Assembly (NCBI GenBank): GCA_009667805.1
Contig: CM019066.1
Coordinates: 117,108,190-117,172,189 of the forward strand
Length of the DNA stretch: 64,000 nt
Direction: 5' to 3'
DNA from: Leptobrachium leishanense
Lineage: Eukaryota > Chordata > Amphibia > Anura > Megophryidae
Part shown: positions 24,240-36,728 of the stretch, piece by piece
Layout: each line of letters begins with the position of its first letter
Numbering within the stretch: position 1 is the stretch's first letter
Notes under the pieces: generated by a model
What the model saw: the letters and a program-made list of their open reading frames with translations, nothing else
Told to the model about the DNA's origin: nothing
Databases searched by the model: none
Program-made: the position numbers and the translations under genes

Positions 24240-25336
24240 TATGCTAAAGTGGTCAGGGTGCATATAGTGTTACTTTAATAATAAAAGCCACACGCATGGT
24301 ATTATTAAAGTTCTGGCATCCATTATGACAGTTATTTTGATTCAGAGTCTTTCCCCATTGGTTGTATCTCTGCTGATGATTTTGGGAGATTTAAAGCCAA
24401 AAGGAACATGTTTCATGTTCTAGCCACAAGACAGCCTGGAGCTTGCCACCAATATCTTAATAAATAATATAATAATATGAGCAAGGTGATTTTTGATTTG
24501 CAAATGATTTGCAATGCTGGCAGGTTGTGACAAAAAAAAACACGATATACGGTTTCAACAGTTAATCTTTTTAAATGATTTCTTAAATGAAGGATAACTG
24601 AATGAACTGACCAATCGATTACTGGAAATGTAGTTACATTTATTCCAGTTTTCTTCTGGTACGTTGAGTAACAGAAAGTGAGTCAGGCATATTGTAAATC
24701 TACGTAATAATGTGCACTTCACTTTCTGGTTTTCCCCTTCTACCTTCACACTCCCAATGCAAACAAAGAGCTGCTGTTTGTTTTGTCGCGTTTTATGGTC
24801 TTTAATATTTTATTGCTGTTTATTTCTCTTTTTCTGAACGTAAGGAACGCTGCCTAAGTACAGTAAGGTGAAACAACCTTATTTTTACAAGAGCTGTCTC
24901 TCTGAGCTGAGGCATGTTTATTGCCCTAGACAGAATGGAAAGGATGTGATATATACAGAGGAATCCTAACACGCGTTTTTCACCTGACCTGTCGTATGTT
25001 TAAGCCTTTAAAGATTATTAGTGTTTGTGGATTCAGGGAATTATACGAGCGGTTTCTGAAAATGTGCAATCTTTGTCACCTTACTTTCAGCAAACATCAA
25101 CTTCCACAAATCTTTATTGATTTACATTGGCCTATAGGCAGTAGCAATAGTGTATCTTATATTATGGTGATCAAATGCAGCCGTCTTTGTCATATTCTCA
25201 AGCGCAGCTTTGGTTATAGTAATCAATGTGTCTTGGGCATTTTCTTAATGATCAAATATTTATCAAATAATATGTCTATAAACACAAATAAAACAGCCAA
25301 GCTGTAGTTGTCATCTGTGGCTCAGCAAATCGTATA
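24240..25336. other. Unassigned DNA
   Basis: No gene or repeat family recognised. The 103-codon open frame at 24996-25307 lacks a domain. Confidence 0.35.
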
Positions 25337-25423
25337 GTGAAACCTCAGGTAATGCTTTTAAAGCTACTCGCCAAGCAAACACCAGCAAGAACAATGCACT
25401 CATATAAGTAGAGCAGCTTTTAT
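25337..25423 (+). repeat. Direct repeat, left copy
   Basis: About 85 bp, from GTGAAACCTCAGGTAATGC to TATAAGTAGAGCAG, recur at 27664-27748 in the same orientation with several mismatches. The pair brackets a 2.2-kb segment that contains a MITE and a TTAA element. Confidence 0.8.
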
Positions 25424-25561
25424 AAACCTCAATAAAAACAAAAAAATACACAATAGTGCAACAAAGTTCATGTATATAGAGTCCAGATATTCAGAAAATC
25501 TGTGAAAAACTCACTCACACAGTCCAGAGCTTCCCAGCTGTGTATATTCACAGTAGGGTAG

Positions 25562-25909
25562 TAGGGATGGGCGTTCGGTTCGATTTGAATGTGAGTTTGA
25601 AACGAATATCGGCCGTTCGGGTGTTCGGCGAATGCCGAACATTATGGGATGTTCGTGGTTTGTTCGACCGCGGACATTCCATAATAAAAAATGTGTCCAC
25701 AGGTCTCCTAAATGTACCGGCAGCTGCCGGTACATTTAGGAGACCTGTGGCTGCGGCCCCCAGCCCTCGTAACTCACCTGTCCTGCACCTGTCCCGCCCT
25801 CCTGTTCCCCGGTCCGTCAGCTCCTCCGGTCCGTCTGGTTGTGGGTCCTCTGCCCCACGTCATCATGCTGAATGATCTGATTGGGCAAAGGGTGTTCGGC
25901 TCATCACTG
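25562..25909. mobile_element. hAT-like MITE with a long perfect palindrome
   Basis: Termini TAGGGATGGGCGTTCGG and GTGTTCGGCTCATCACTG, with the 8-bp duplication TAGGGTAG (25554-25561 and 25910-25917). One extra matching base on each side makes the repeat 10 bp if counted fully. The tip resembles those at 5424 and 58827. A 54-bp perfect palindrome lies inside. Confidence 0.85.
25697..25750. repeat. 54-bp perfect palindrome
   Basis: Two 27-bp arms meet at CAG|CTG (between 25723 and 25724) with no spacer and no mismatch. The arms start CCACAGGTCTCCTAAATG and end with its reverse complement. Confidence 0.97.
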
Positions 25910-26171
25910 TAGGGTAGTTATTCAGGCCTACCCGTAAGCAGCACTCCTCCCGGTATATACAACCTCAAAAAGAGCAGAGACACAGTATCACCACGTTCAA
26001 CAGGAATGTGTTGTTAAACGGTCCTTCTCACCCTTTTCTGGACCTATAGTGAGACCCCCACATATCCACATAGGAGTTGTTAATTGTGGCACAACCCTTC
26101 AAAAGCCTTCCAACGATCCAAGGTTTATTGACTAAAAAGCTCTTTGTCTCATAAAAAAAAATCGCAATTGA

Positions 26172-27387
26172 CCCTTTCGCTGCTGAGGCGTTTCACGCCT
26201 CTGTGCTGAGGTCATATTTACCGGTTTTGCTCATCATGTTTAAACGTGTTTTGAAGGCTTATTTTAGTATATGACCCAGACATATTATATATTGTTCTTT
26301 CCGTCAGACTCGGTAGATTCATAATATGTCATTATTATATGTATACGTTATGTCATGTCTGTATATTATAACAAAAAATGCAATAAAATATGTATTTTCA
26401 ATAATTTACAACGTGTAAAGTGTTTTTTTTCACATTTTAACATGCGAGCAATTGCGGTTATATTTTGTATGGGGTGCGCTTGTTAAAAAAATTAGAGATG
26501 GGGTCTCGTTACATTTTTTTTAGGGAAAATTACACGATTTTTAACGCACCGCATACAAAAATCGTTAGTGCAGCATCATTGTTCACATTATAATTGAAAT
26601 GGGAACAATATTGCTGCATTAACAAACCAAAAAAAAGAAAAAAAAATGTTTATTTTTTTTTTTATAATATTTTTTTTATTTTTAATTTTTATTTTTTTTA
26701 AAAAACTTTTTTCACTGTAGTGTTTGGTATCGTTGGAACGGCCATGCTCTGGCCGATCCAACCATACCAAACTTTAACCCCTAGCTGCCACGGATCGGGA
26801 GATAGGGAGTTCATTGGAACTCCCTATCTCCACCGTTGGTGGCAGTTAGGGGTTAACTCTAGGACTGGCGTCATCGTGCTATGCACGATGACGCCAGTCC
26901 TCAGGGGGAGTTCCCGGAGGCTTGGCCGACATCCAAGATGTCGGCCAGCTCCGGGAAAGGTTCACGAACCGGCGCTTTTCAGCGCCGATTCGCGATCCAG
27001 CTCCCCAGGGGTTAATGCCAGGCACCATTTGGAAGGGCAGGCTGTGCCCTTCCAAATGGTGCCTGGTTTAACCCCACAACGCCGCCGATCGGGAGGGAGA
27101 GAGGTCTGAAGGACCTCCCCCCCTCCCTTTCAGGCGCCTCCTCCGCACATGCGGGGGGGGGCGCCTGAATTAGGTGTCATCGCGCTGTCGCGATGACACC
27201 TAATTTTACCGGCGGCAGTTCCGGATGCTGGGCTGACATCGAGGATGTCAGCCCGCACCGGGGGGGCCAGCGATCGGCCGGAACCCGGCCGAACGCTGAC
27301 CCCAAAGGGAGAACGCGCTCAGCGCGTCCTCCGCACACCAGCAGCCATGCGGAGGACGCGCTGAGCGCGTCCTCCGCATCGAAGTGG
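26172..27387 (+). mobile_element. TTAA-flanked hairpin-rich element, copy 2
   Basis: It begins CCCTTTCGCTGCTGAGGCG and ends GCATCGAAGTGG, with TTGA (26168-26171, a decayed TTAA) and TTAA (27388-27391) on the flanks. The left half is AT-rich. The right half holds a row of perfect hairpins, at 26799-26830, 26861-26901, 26923-26947, 27018-27066, 27168-27205 and 27313-27370. No transposase is present. The copy at 47604-48830 is the same family inverted, and a truncated copy lies at 45878-46322. Confidence 0.9.
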
Positions 27388-27663
27388 TTAAAAGAAGCCA
27401 AACACGTTTCACTGGTTAAGGCTTCATCAGTAGCAATATTATACATTATAACTCCTATAACAACTTTATACCCATCTTCCGGGATGATCACGATGGCAGA
27501 CATGTTCCTCCTTCAATCACGAGCACTGGTATGTCGAGCCCGATCCACATCCTCATGTCGCGTGGTATTCCAGCGGTTCCTCCCCATCTCATACGGCAAT
27601 AGCTGTGCAGTGTTCCAACGGCTCTTCCTCATTTTGTACGGCAATTGCTGCGATCCCCGGAAG

Positions 27664-27748
27664 TGAAACCTCAGGTAATGCTCTTGAAGCTATTCACCAA
27701 GCAAACACTGGCAAGAACAACGCTCTCATATAAGTAGAGCAGTGTATG
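27664..27748 (+). repeat. Direct repeat, right copy
   Basis: Partner of 25337-25423. It reads GTGAAACCTCAGGTAATGC then CCAAGCAAACACTGGCAAGA and ends TATAAGTAGAGCAG. Just inside, at 27400-27432, lies a CACGTTTCACTGGTTAAGG motif like the one in the loop of the foldback at 43105-43925. Confidence 0.8.
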
Positions 27749-27956
27749 TTGATGTCTACTCGGCACTTGATGAATGGCGCCCTCAGTTATTTTAGGCTTA
27801 CGAAGCCATTGTGCAATGTTTGATAAACTAGATGCATGTTTAACATATACTATATAATGATAATATCTTAAAACTTGTGAAATATGATGCTGAGGTATAG
27901 AAAAAAACTCTTCTTACTTTTGCAACCACATTGGAAGCCTGAAAGAGGAGTGACAC

Positions 27957-28834
27957 TGTCAGGTCCTAGAGGCCCTGACACCCCTGGCGCCCCCTTTCTA
28001 TGCCACATCCTGCATGCCCTATGCACGTTCCAGGACTTTATATCAGACTATACACATTTCTGGACTCTGACATTCTAACCCTGGAACCTCACCTGCCCTT
28101 CATCCTCCCTAATCAGTCCTGCATTTAAGGAAGTCACACCCTCTACCCTGGACTTCCTCATTGAAGTCCCAGACTGTATTGCAGTGCAGAGCTGATCCAA
28201 AGCCTTTCCTGAGGACCCTCTATTTCCTGGACATTTACCCTTCAAGCCGGTAACCCCCCCGTGCATCCTGATTCCCCCCATTCTGAACCCCTGGCTACCA
28301 GACCCCCTTGATTTTGGACTTTGACCACCCTGATTGCCGCCTTGCCTAGACCCCCTGCTTTGCCCACGACCATTCTATTGCCTGCCCCCTGCCTGATACC
28401 GTTGCTTCTATAATCCTGTGTTTATGTATATATCCGTTTACTGTATTATTGTTTATTCATTGCTTGCCCCATGTGCTGTTAAGTTCCCTTTGTGTCTCTT
28501 TCTACTCACTTCTCCAGTATCTTAGTCTCCTCTTGCTATCCCTCATTTCTCCTGCTTTCTAACTGCTCTCATATTCCGTTCTCCCTAACCTCCCTTCCCA
28601 CTACTCTCAGCCATCCCTTTGGCCTCAACCTCCTTTTACTGCATCTCCTCTCCTCCTCCTCCTCTAGCTATTCCCCATTGTGCCCAGTCTCCTCTATTGT
28701 CCTGTTCAGATCTCTTGTATCTTTTATGTTCTGGTGTTTATTATATAATAAACTCTGTTTATTCTACAAACCTGCCTCACTGCATCCTGGGCTCACTACC
28801 ACACCTGCTGCATCAATCAGTCTGAACTCTGACA
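27957..28834 (+). mobile_element. Solo LTR (878 bp)
   Basis: It starts TGTCAGGTCC and ends CTCTGACA, so it has TG...CA ends with a short inverted tip. The exact 5-bp duplication GACAC lies at 27952-27956 and 28835-28839. A polyadenylation-like AATAAA lies near 28748. No internal retroelement sequence or second LTR is found, so it is a solo LTR left by recombination. It is probably from a Gypsy-type element or endogenous retrovirus; the superfamily is not settled. Confidence 0.85.
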
Positions 28835-29148
28835 GACACACTTACTAATAACATCTGAGTAGCAAACAAAATAGAAAACCTAAACTGCAGCAAAAATACA
28901 GAATATAAACAGATCTGAAATGAAAAATAATCAAAACAAAAAATGGATAGACTTTTTGAGCACTCCATTTGAATAATTTGAGAGCTACATGGCTCTCTGA
29001 TCTTTCTCCTGCCTGTGTTTACCGGGTTGTACATATGTGTTAAAGGAGGGAGAGCTCTCTAAAAGCTACTGGAATTCAGTGATAGTATAGTAACTGTTCC
29101 ATACACAATGATCCATGACCCTTGAAAATTGACCATGAAAGTTATTAG

Positions 29149-29974
29149 TAGGGTTGTACCGATACTAGTACTGGTGCCGATACTTGGTACTGCAGGAGTA
29201 CTTGGTACTCGTGCAGTACCCCTGATATTTCCCCCGATACTGGAAGCCGGCATTGAGCCGGCATTCGAGGGGCTGGGGCGGCTGTCCGAATGTTCTATCG
29301 GCATTCGGACAGGCCCTGCAGCTGCTCTCCGCGTTCTTTCATACTTACCTTCCTGAGTGACACCGGGAAAGTCTTCGCGTGTGCACTCGTTGGAAGGCCC
29401 CCAGCCGCGATCACGTGGTCCTACGTGATCGCGGCTGGGGGTCTTCCAATGAGCGCACACACGGAAACTTTACCGGCGTCGCTCAGGAAGGTAAGTATTA
29501 AAGAACGCGGAGAGCTCCAGGTGCCTGTCCGAATGCCGATAGAGCATTCGGACAGCCGCCATCAGCATTCGGACAGGCACCTGGAGCTCTCCGCGATCAT
29601 ACTTGCCTTCCTGAGCGAGGCCGGTTAAGTTTCCGCACATGCGCTCGTTGGAAGGCCCCCAGCCGCGATCACGTTGGACCACGTGATTGCGGCTGGGGAC
29701 CTTCCAACAAGTGCACGCGCAAAGACTTTACCTGCGTCGCTCAGGAAGGTAAGTATGATCACGGAGAGCTCCAGGTGCCAGGTGAGCTGGGGGGCATATC
29801 CATGAGAGCTGGGGCATAATCCATGAAAGCTGGGGGCATTTTTATATGAGGTCTGTTCTTATTGGAAAGCGTCAAATGACATAAAATTAAAGTATCGGTA
29901 CTCGGTATCGGTGAGTACTTGATAAAAGTATCGGTACTCGTACTCAGTCTTAAAGTGGTATCGGTGCATCCCTA
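29149..29974. mobile_element. hAT-like MITE with TAGGGTTGTACCGATAC termini
   Basis: Termini TAGGGTTGTACCGATAC and GTATCGGTGCATCCCTA, with the exact duplication GTTATTAG (29141-29148 and 29975-29982). Internal inverted blocks include CAGCCGCGATCACGT/ACGTGATCGCGGCTG near 29401-29439 and several TTCGGACAGGC-type repeats. The opposed open frames are by-products of this symmetry. Confidence 0.92.
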
Positions 29975-29982
29975 GTTATTAG

Positions 29983-31610
29983 TATTTCAGAATGAGGCGT
30001 CAATTCTTACAGCTCAACTTGCACATACTAATGACTGAGCTGCAAATTCAAGTTGAGCCATAACTCTTGTTATCTGGTGTCTAACACAGTGCAATCCTGC
30101 ATGACACCTATAGACTCCAGGATTGGTTAACCTATCAATTTTATACCCTTCAGTGCTTTATCTGTGGCATGCAGGAGTTTGTGTGTATGCCAGAAGAAGC
30201 AGGGAAACTTGCTAGTTTGACAAAGGCCATACCAATGCCAAAAGGTCCTATCACGTTCGTTCAAATAAAAATGTTGTATTGATTCTGTGAATGGAGTGCC
30301 AGGATCTCTTTCTATATTCTTTACTCACCAAAGCCTAGCGAGATTTTTACCAAGTTCACTGGTCACTCTGCTTCAGATGGCATTTTGCAACATGGCCCAC
30401 ACTGTAGCCTTATTTTGGCCCTGTAATCTATCCAGTCATTCTGGTTTTAAGTTGTACTTGCTTTGCTTTTTTAATAAATAATTAAAATAAAAACATTTAT
30501 GAAATGAATCATGTTGACGTTTATCAAATTTATACTTACATCATTGAAACAAAAAGACAGTGCCTGAATATGTAACAGCCGTGTGTTCGATCACGGTTAT
30601 TTTACGTCACCTCTATTTAATAGCTGCCTGTTCAGTCTCTCACTGGTCTCTGATCATGGGCTATGAGAGGTATGAGCACAGAGGGCATGCTCAATCATAA
30701 ATGAGAATAGTATCGGAGACCAATAGTTCAATATATGAAATCAATAACTAGGATAGGAAATAAATGACCATATAGATCATTGACATATGATCTGTGTAAG
30801 AAGACAAAGAATCTGTTTATGTGACACTTGGAATGAGTCATTCCACTGTGTATAGACTAAAACTTGCCACTGCATTGCACCAGAAAGAACAAGATCACCT
30901 ATAGAGACATCACCCAGGGGAAGATCTTTAAATTTACAAAGTTGCAGAGCAGATTAATAAGATGCTGTTTTTAATATAACACCTTCAGTCCTAAATTCTT
31001 AGTTCATAATTATAGTGAATGTTTCCTATTATTTTTCTTATGAGAACATAACCATCAGGTAACACTACTGTATAATGCCAGACATGGGCTAGATGGATAA
31101 ATGGTATACTGATATACATTGCACATACTGAGCACAATACACATACAAAAGGGGGTCAGAATGACACATACCAAGACAGAATGACCCCCAACAAACAGGT
31201 TGATGAGATGGATACACATATTGACACACTAGCTGAAAAATACATACTACTGGTTTACACACAAAAGGCATAACCAGATATCTAATGTTCCACAACATTA
31301 CGGATGCTTCTTCTTCATGCATATAATACAATAAAAGATTGTAGACTGAAGGTACTAGGCTCATCTCAGATTCTTGGACTGCCTGGTCTTGGGTAGAAAT
31401 GGCTTTGTTATGCATTGCTGCTTTGAATTTGTGAGTATTGAGAGACTATTTTTTTTCTTTTGACCATCCTGATCTCTCCATTTCATTTCCTTCTAACTGT
31501 ATTCCTCTCTTGCCCTCTTCTTATCATCTACTTTAATTTAACTACCTTTATTCCCTAATTGATGACTGTTTCTGGGCTTTCCCCCAATATTTATATATCT
31601 CATAGACATT
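29983..31610. other. Unassigned DNA
   Basis: No gene or known repeat recognised. The 108-codon minus frame at 31089-31415 has no domain. Confidence 0.35.
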
Positions 31611-31838
31611 CAGGGTTATTCAAAGAGATCCGAAAAGTCGCCGCATGTTCGGTGACTTTTCGTTCCCCGCACTTCAGGGCATTTCGGGGACTCCTAGTTC
31701 GCCGACCCTGCGCTGTATTCAGCAAGCACCGCAGGGCCCCCGTAGTCCAGGGAATACTCGTTGCCTACCCGCAGAACACGCGCCAGAACACTCACTAAGT
31801 ACTCACCAAAAACCTGCAAAAACCAAGCCAAACATGCC
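31611..31838 (-). mobile_element. MITE, CAGGGTTATTCAAAGAG family, copy 2, left part
   Basis: Starts CAGGGTTATTCAAAGAGATC and follows the family through GTTCGGTGACTTTTCGTT and CCAGAACACTCAC. It breaks off at ATGCC (31834-31838), where the short-LTR element begins. The rest of the MITE resumes at 36841. Confidence 0.9.
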
Positions 31839-31960
31839 ATGGCGTAGCGCAGCGTGGTGCAGCATCTTACTTCAATTTTGATATATAAGTAGAAACTTGA
31901 AAAAGGTTTATGGCATTCCTAAATATATGGTAATTATATTAGAATATTTAAAATTTAACA
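31839..31960 (+). repeat. Left short LTR (122 bp)
   Basis: Runs ATGGCGTAGCGCAG ... AAATTTAACA, with TATATAAGTAG near 31880 as a candidate promoter box. It differs from the right copy by an extra CGTGGTGCAG and a few bases. Confidence 0.8.
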
Positions 31961-31962
31961 GT

Positions 31963-31981
31963 TGGTGCCAGAAATGGGATC
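31963..31981 (+). promoter_or_regulatory. Candidate primer-binding site
   Basis: TGGTGCCAGAAATGGGATC starts 2 bp after the left LTR. A leading TGG complementary to a tRNA CCA end is what a retroelement priming site requires. The matching tRNA was not identified. Confidence 0.55.
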
Positions 31982-34900
31982 TAATAATTCAATTGTCTGA
32001 TATGATTTATTTCATGTTAAACAATTGCCTATGTCATGGAGCTGATGTAACGCTCCATGCTTCAAACCCCAAGAGACTTTATGTTCATTTATATCGTGTG
32101 TTTTTAAATATATTTTACATCGTTTGGTTTTAGTTTAATTTAGTTTAGTGTAAAATGGCGTAGCTTTGGTTTTAAAAATACTTATATTCCTGTAGGTAAA
32201 TGTGTTTTTGTGTAAAACAGTAAACAAGCTTTACTGCTGTGTAATTTATGCACCAGGGCTTTTCCCATTTATCTAGCTGCATGTTTAATTCAAGGGATCT
32301 CTGATAGTGTGTGTTTAATCTGATGTGTTAGAACAATGGATACAAATGTTGTGTGAGCTGAAAGGCTAGAGAATGTAAAGAATGTTTATTGTAAATAACT
32401 GACCTAATGTAATTAGTATGGGTATGCAAATTATGACTGTTGGACTTCAGCATAAATGGTGGTTGTTCATTAAAAAGGTCAGAGAACTCTCAGAGCTCAG
32501 AGAGAGAGGATCCTGTTTTAAAGCATACAGCCGCGCCTGGTGTCTTTATTACAAACTACGCTACACTCCACACTCACCCTCAGAAGGCAGAGAGCGGCCT
32601 TCTGGAGATTCCTAACGGATCCAGGGCAGAAGAACAGAAGCAGGCAGGTCAAGCTGCTCGAGGCGCTGAGGACAGCGCTCCCAGTAGCCGGGCTGACCAC
32701 AACGAAGGGGTGTCTGGAGAGCCCGGACAGACGGAAGGGAACGGTTCCTTCACAGCCTATATAGATAAAATAATCTTTGCTTCCATGGCTGTGAGAGTTA
32801 TTGTGTTTTTGTAGGACACTTTGTTGGATTTTCTTTGTTTACACTTGCTGTTATGTTATGCTTGTTTGCTTATCTCAACCCGCCTGATGGAGAGCTGTTA
32901 ATGAGCGGTGACTCACTCGTTATATTGATGTACCCTGAGCTCTAGTGCTGAGTATTCGTTATGTCACTCACCCGGGAAACTGAAAGACGTTTCTAGCGTT
33001 TGAGTAAATGTGTTTGTCTTTGTATCCGTATTGTAGCTCCTTTGTGTTCTGGAGTTTCTGTCTCGTCCATATCTGCTTGTAATTGTGAGCATTTTATTTT
33101 AATTAATTAGATTTGTCTAATTTCTTCTTATATAGCAAAATGGTTTCCTGTGCTCTCATTAAGAGCAATTTTCTTTTACATGCTATTACAATTTTTTTTG
33201 CATTCTTGCCATTTTTTGCGTGCGTTGCTGTATGTTTGCGCGCTGTTTTATTTTATAACCTAACTGATTCTAAAGGATTTCCAAACTGTTTTTTTTCTTT
33301 CAGATTGCATGTTTGCCTTTCTTTTATTTTGTTTTATTGTTTCTTGCCATTGATTACGTCTGTTTATTTCACTGTTTGTCTTTACTAATTAATGTATGTG
33401 TTTATCTCTGTTTTGTATTTTATTACATTGTACAGCTGTCTGTGTTTCTGTGTGTATAGGGACTGATTTCCTTTGGAATGTGTCGCTTTGCTAGTATCCG
33501 TGTGTCCTTTTTTCCCCCTCAGCAGCTGTAAAAGAAATAGCCCTCCCTTAATTCAGGCTTGCGATAAGTTTTTATTTTTTTCTCTTATCTCTCTTCCTGA
33601 TCTAAATGTGAGGTTTTTTTTTGGAATGCAAGTTGGATAATGGAATGTGTAGTGCGGTTTAGCAATGCAAGTTGGATAATTGAATTGTGGAACTGTTACT
33701 GCATTATAAAATGTAACTATGTACATATGTGGAATAAAGAAAGAAGTTGTGGGAGCTGGATTTACTGTGAATGAATCTGTGAATAAAAAAAATAGTGTAT
33801 CAAGGTGATGGGCGTCGTCAATCTGCCTTAATATAAGTTATACATTTTCCAAAAAGAGGCGTGGTCGGTTATTTTTTTTCCTCTGGTCTATGTTTGAGTC
33901 CAGCACAAAGGGTTTGACCACACCTTAATATAGGTTATATGTTTTGTATAAGAGACAAACATGCCTGTGTAGTTTCTTTGTTGCTGAACGACTGATAATC
34001 TCTACTAAAGATATAATTATAGTAATATTTGAGTCCCCTATTGTATAATTGCTAAAATGGCTGGCTGGGGTCATTTACAGGTTTTGTAACCTGTATAATA
34101 GAATATATATGTAGGTTCATCATAATACAGTAAGCAAAGAGATCCTGTTTAAGGACTTGCAATCTAAGAGGATGGAGTGATATTGAAGGATTAAAGTTTA
34201 TATGGAAAGAGCCTACAGGTTTTGTAGCGCTGTACAAAGGAATGTTAAAGTATGTGTATAAGGTGATGAGTGGGGATAGAAAGTTGTTTTTGTGACAAAA
34301 GGAGATAAAAGATTGTAATTTAATATCTTGAGTATTGTTGGTTTTCTTTTCAGGAAAACATTTGATTAATGTAATATTGCTAATTGGGGATCTGTGCACA
34401 TAAATAATTGATAATTATCTTTAGTCTCAATTTTTAACATGCCATTCTATACTTTCTTTCCCAGTTTATGATATTTTTGTTATGTGTTTTTTTTATTTGA
34501 ATTGAAGAGCATTTTAAGAAAATTGGTGACCGTTGCAAAAGTAAAAAAAATCACATTCTTCTCCTAGCCCCCTCCATATTGTCTCTCTCATGACCACTCC
34601 TTTTTCTTTGTGCCCAAAAATGTGTTACATTTTTTTTCTCCATTTTTAAAGTATTTTAACCATGTAAATTTTAAAGTTTTTGACAGGTTAATAATACATT
34701 TTTTTCCCAAAGTTTTTTACTTTAGGTGAAAATCACCCATGCATGTCAACTTTGATCAAGCTAGATGGAAGATTATTGAATACCAATATTAATAAAGCTG
34801 TTGGAATTGAAGGAAATTTACTCAAACACATTATCATTTCACATTACAATGTTACATCAACCGGATAATAAGGAATTATCAGACACCAGGCAATAAAACA

Positions 34901-36728
34901 TTCTAATTTATCAACAACTCATCGATAAATCATGGGATTAAAGAAGATCATTGATTTGGAAATAAAATTTAAGATATGTCAGTTTAACAAAACAGTTATT
35001 TTCAACCAACAAGACAGAAGACAAAGAAAGAAGAAGATAATGTATTTTTTATATGCTGATGGATTTCCATTGTGTTAAGTGATAATTATTTTGTGTCTTT
35101 TATTATTTTATTTTTGTTGTTTGGTTACAATCAATATTGTTCAAATTCCCTGACATTTAGGATTATTGAAGATCACATCCAATTAAAATTAGAGTTAATT
35201 AATGTATTTAGGAACATATAATTTAATGCATTTGCATAAATACGTTTCATGACATATGTAGTGGTAAATGGAAAGTTTTAATTCAGTAAAATTAAAGTTG
35301 TTTTTATTTTTTTGATTTTATTTGAGGATTGGTGTGTTTTATAAACACCAGGTTTGTTTCAAAACATCGAAAAAGACTGAATAGGATAGTAATTAAATAT
35401 TTTTTGATATTTAAATGGGTGGAATATGCACTTCGGCTATTTTCCTTTTGAGCCAAAGTTGTGTATATATATTTTTCTCTAAATGCATTGAGTCAGCTGT
35501 AGTATGATTTTTCTTTTTTTTGTTGCGTGAGGCCCATAGGCTTTGCGGGGAAATTTTAAAATTTATTATCTGTGTCTCTTCTTGTGTAAATTAACATTTT
35601 TATTGTTTTTGTGCACTTGAGAGTGGCAATGTATATGATTAGCAGGGTATACCATATTTTATTTTATTTTTTATTTTCTTTAGTGCGTCTCAAGCTGGGA
35701 TGTTGAAAAAGACCAAACCTTGAACTCGGACTTTGGACTTCAGTATTAGGTTATGGAATATTTTTTTTTATTTAATCCCCTAGATAAGTGTGAGAAAGGA
35801 TTGGATTTGTGAAAATGAGAATGTATTTCTTGAGTGTGTGTGTGAATGCAGGTGTGTATGCGTTTTTTGGAGTGAAGATGAACATAAGAAAACACACAGA
35901 TATAGATCTGACTCATGTTGATAATTAGATAAATGAACTTTTACATTCAAGTTATTATATTTTTCTTGTTCGGTGAATTATATTTTGGGAAATGGGAATA
36001 AATAGTTATTTAATGTCTAGATTAGGTATTTTGGCCTAGGTTCCAAGTGTGGTTCGCTGGTAGAGTGAATCTAGATAGATAAGTGTATTTTATGCTCATA
36101 AAGGGCCTCCTTGGGGAATCCCTTTAGTACATTATAAAGGAATTGAGGTATTTTAGGAGTAATTACCAGATATTTTTCTCTGAGCATCTAGAATGATCTA
36201 GAGGTATTAGGCTAGGATACTATGGCCCCAAGTATAATTAGTTTAATTGCCTAGTTTGTTTTATCCATTTTAGTGATCACGAATATATATGTGATCAATG
36301 AGACGATAGAAAGGTATTTTAATATGATAGGTAGTTTTTTTCATTCACTGTAGGATTATAAATGTCCTGTAATTGAAATACGTGCCATATTTCAATATGC
36401 ATTAGTGTGAAATTCCCCCCTCCCATTTTGAGTGTCAAATTCTATATGTCTTTTTCTTGCATAGGATGTTGGCCTGTGGAATTTAGCCGATTTCCTGTCT
36501 GCACAGGAAAGGGCGTGCGGACAGTGTAAGCTAGAGAAAAGCCATCTCTGAATCATATGTAGTAATCTTTGTCTCACTGTTGGTTAAGCTCTGACGTAGA
36601 AATGTATCTGTATTCTGATTCTGATCATTATAAGTTCTTTGAAATCTAATAAAACAGTCTGTCTAACAAAAGATATTTAGACATGACCTGAAGTTGCATT
36701 GCTTTGACTGATTTTGGTGTCTCTCGCC

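Noticed and set aside
32440..32814. 124-codon frame inside the short-LTR element as a retroviral gene
   Set aside because: No gag, protease, polymerase or envelope motif; overlapping frames on both strands are of similar length.
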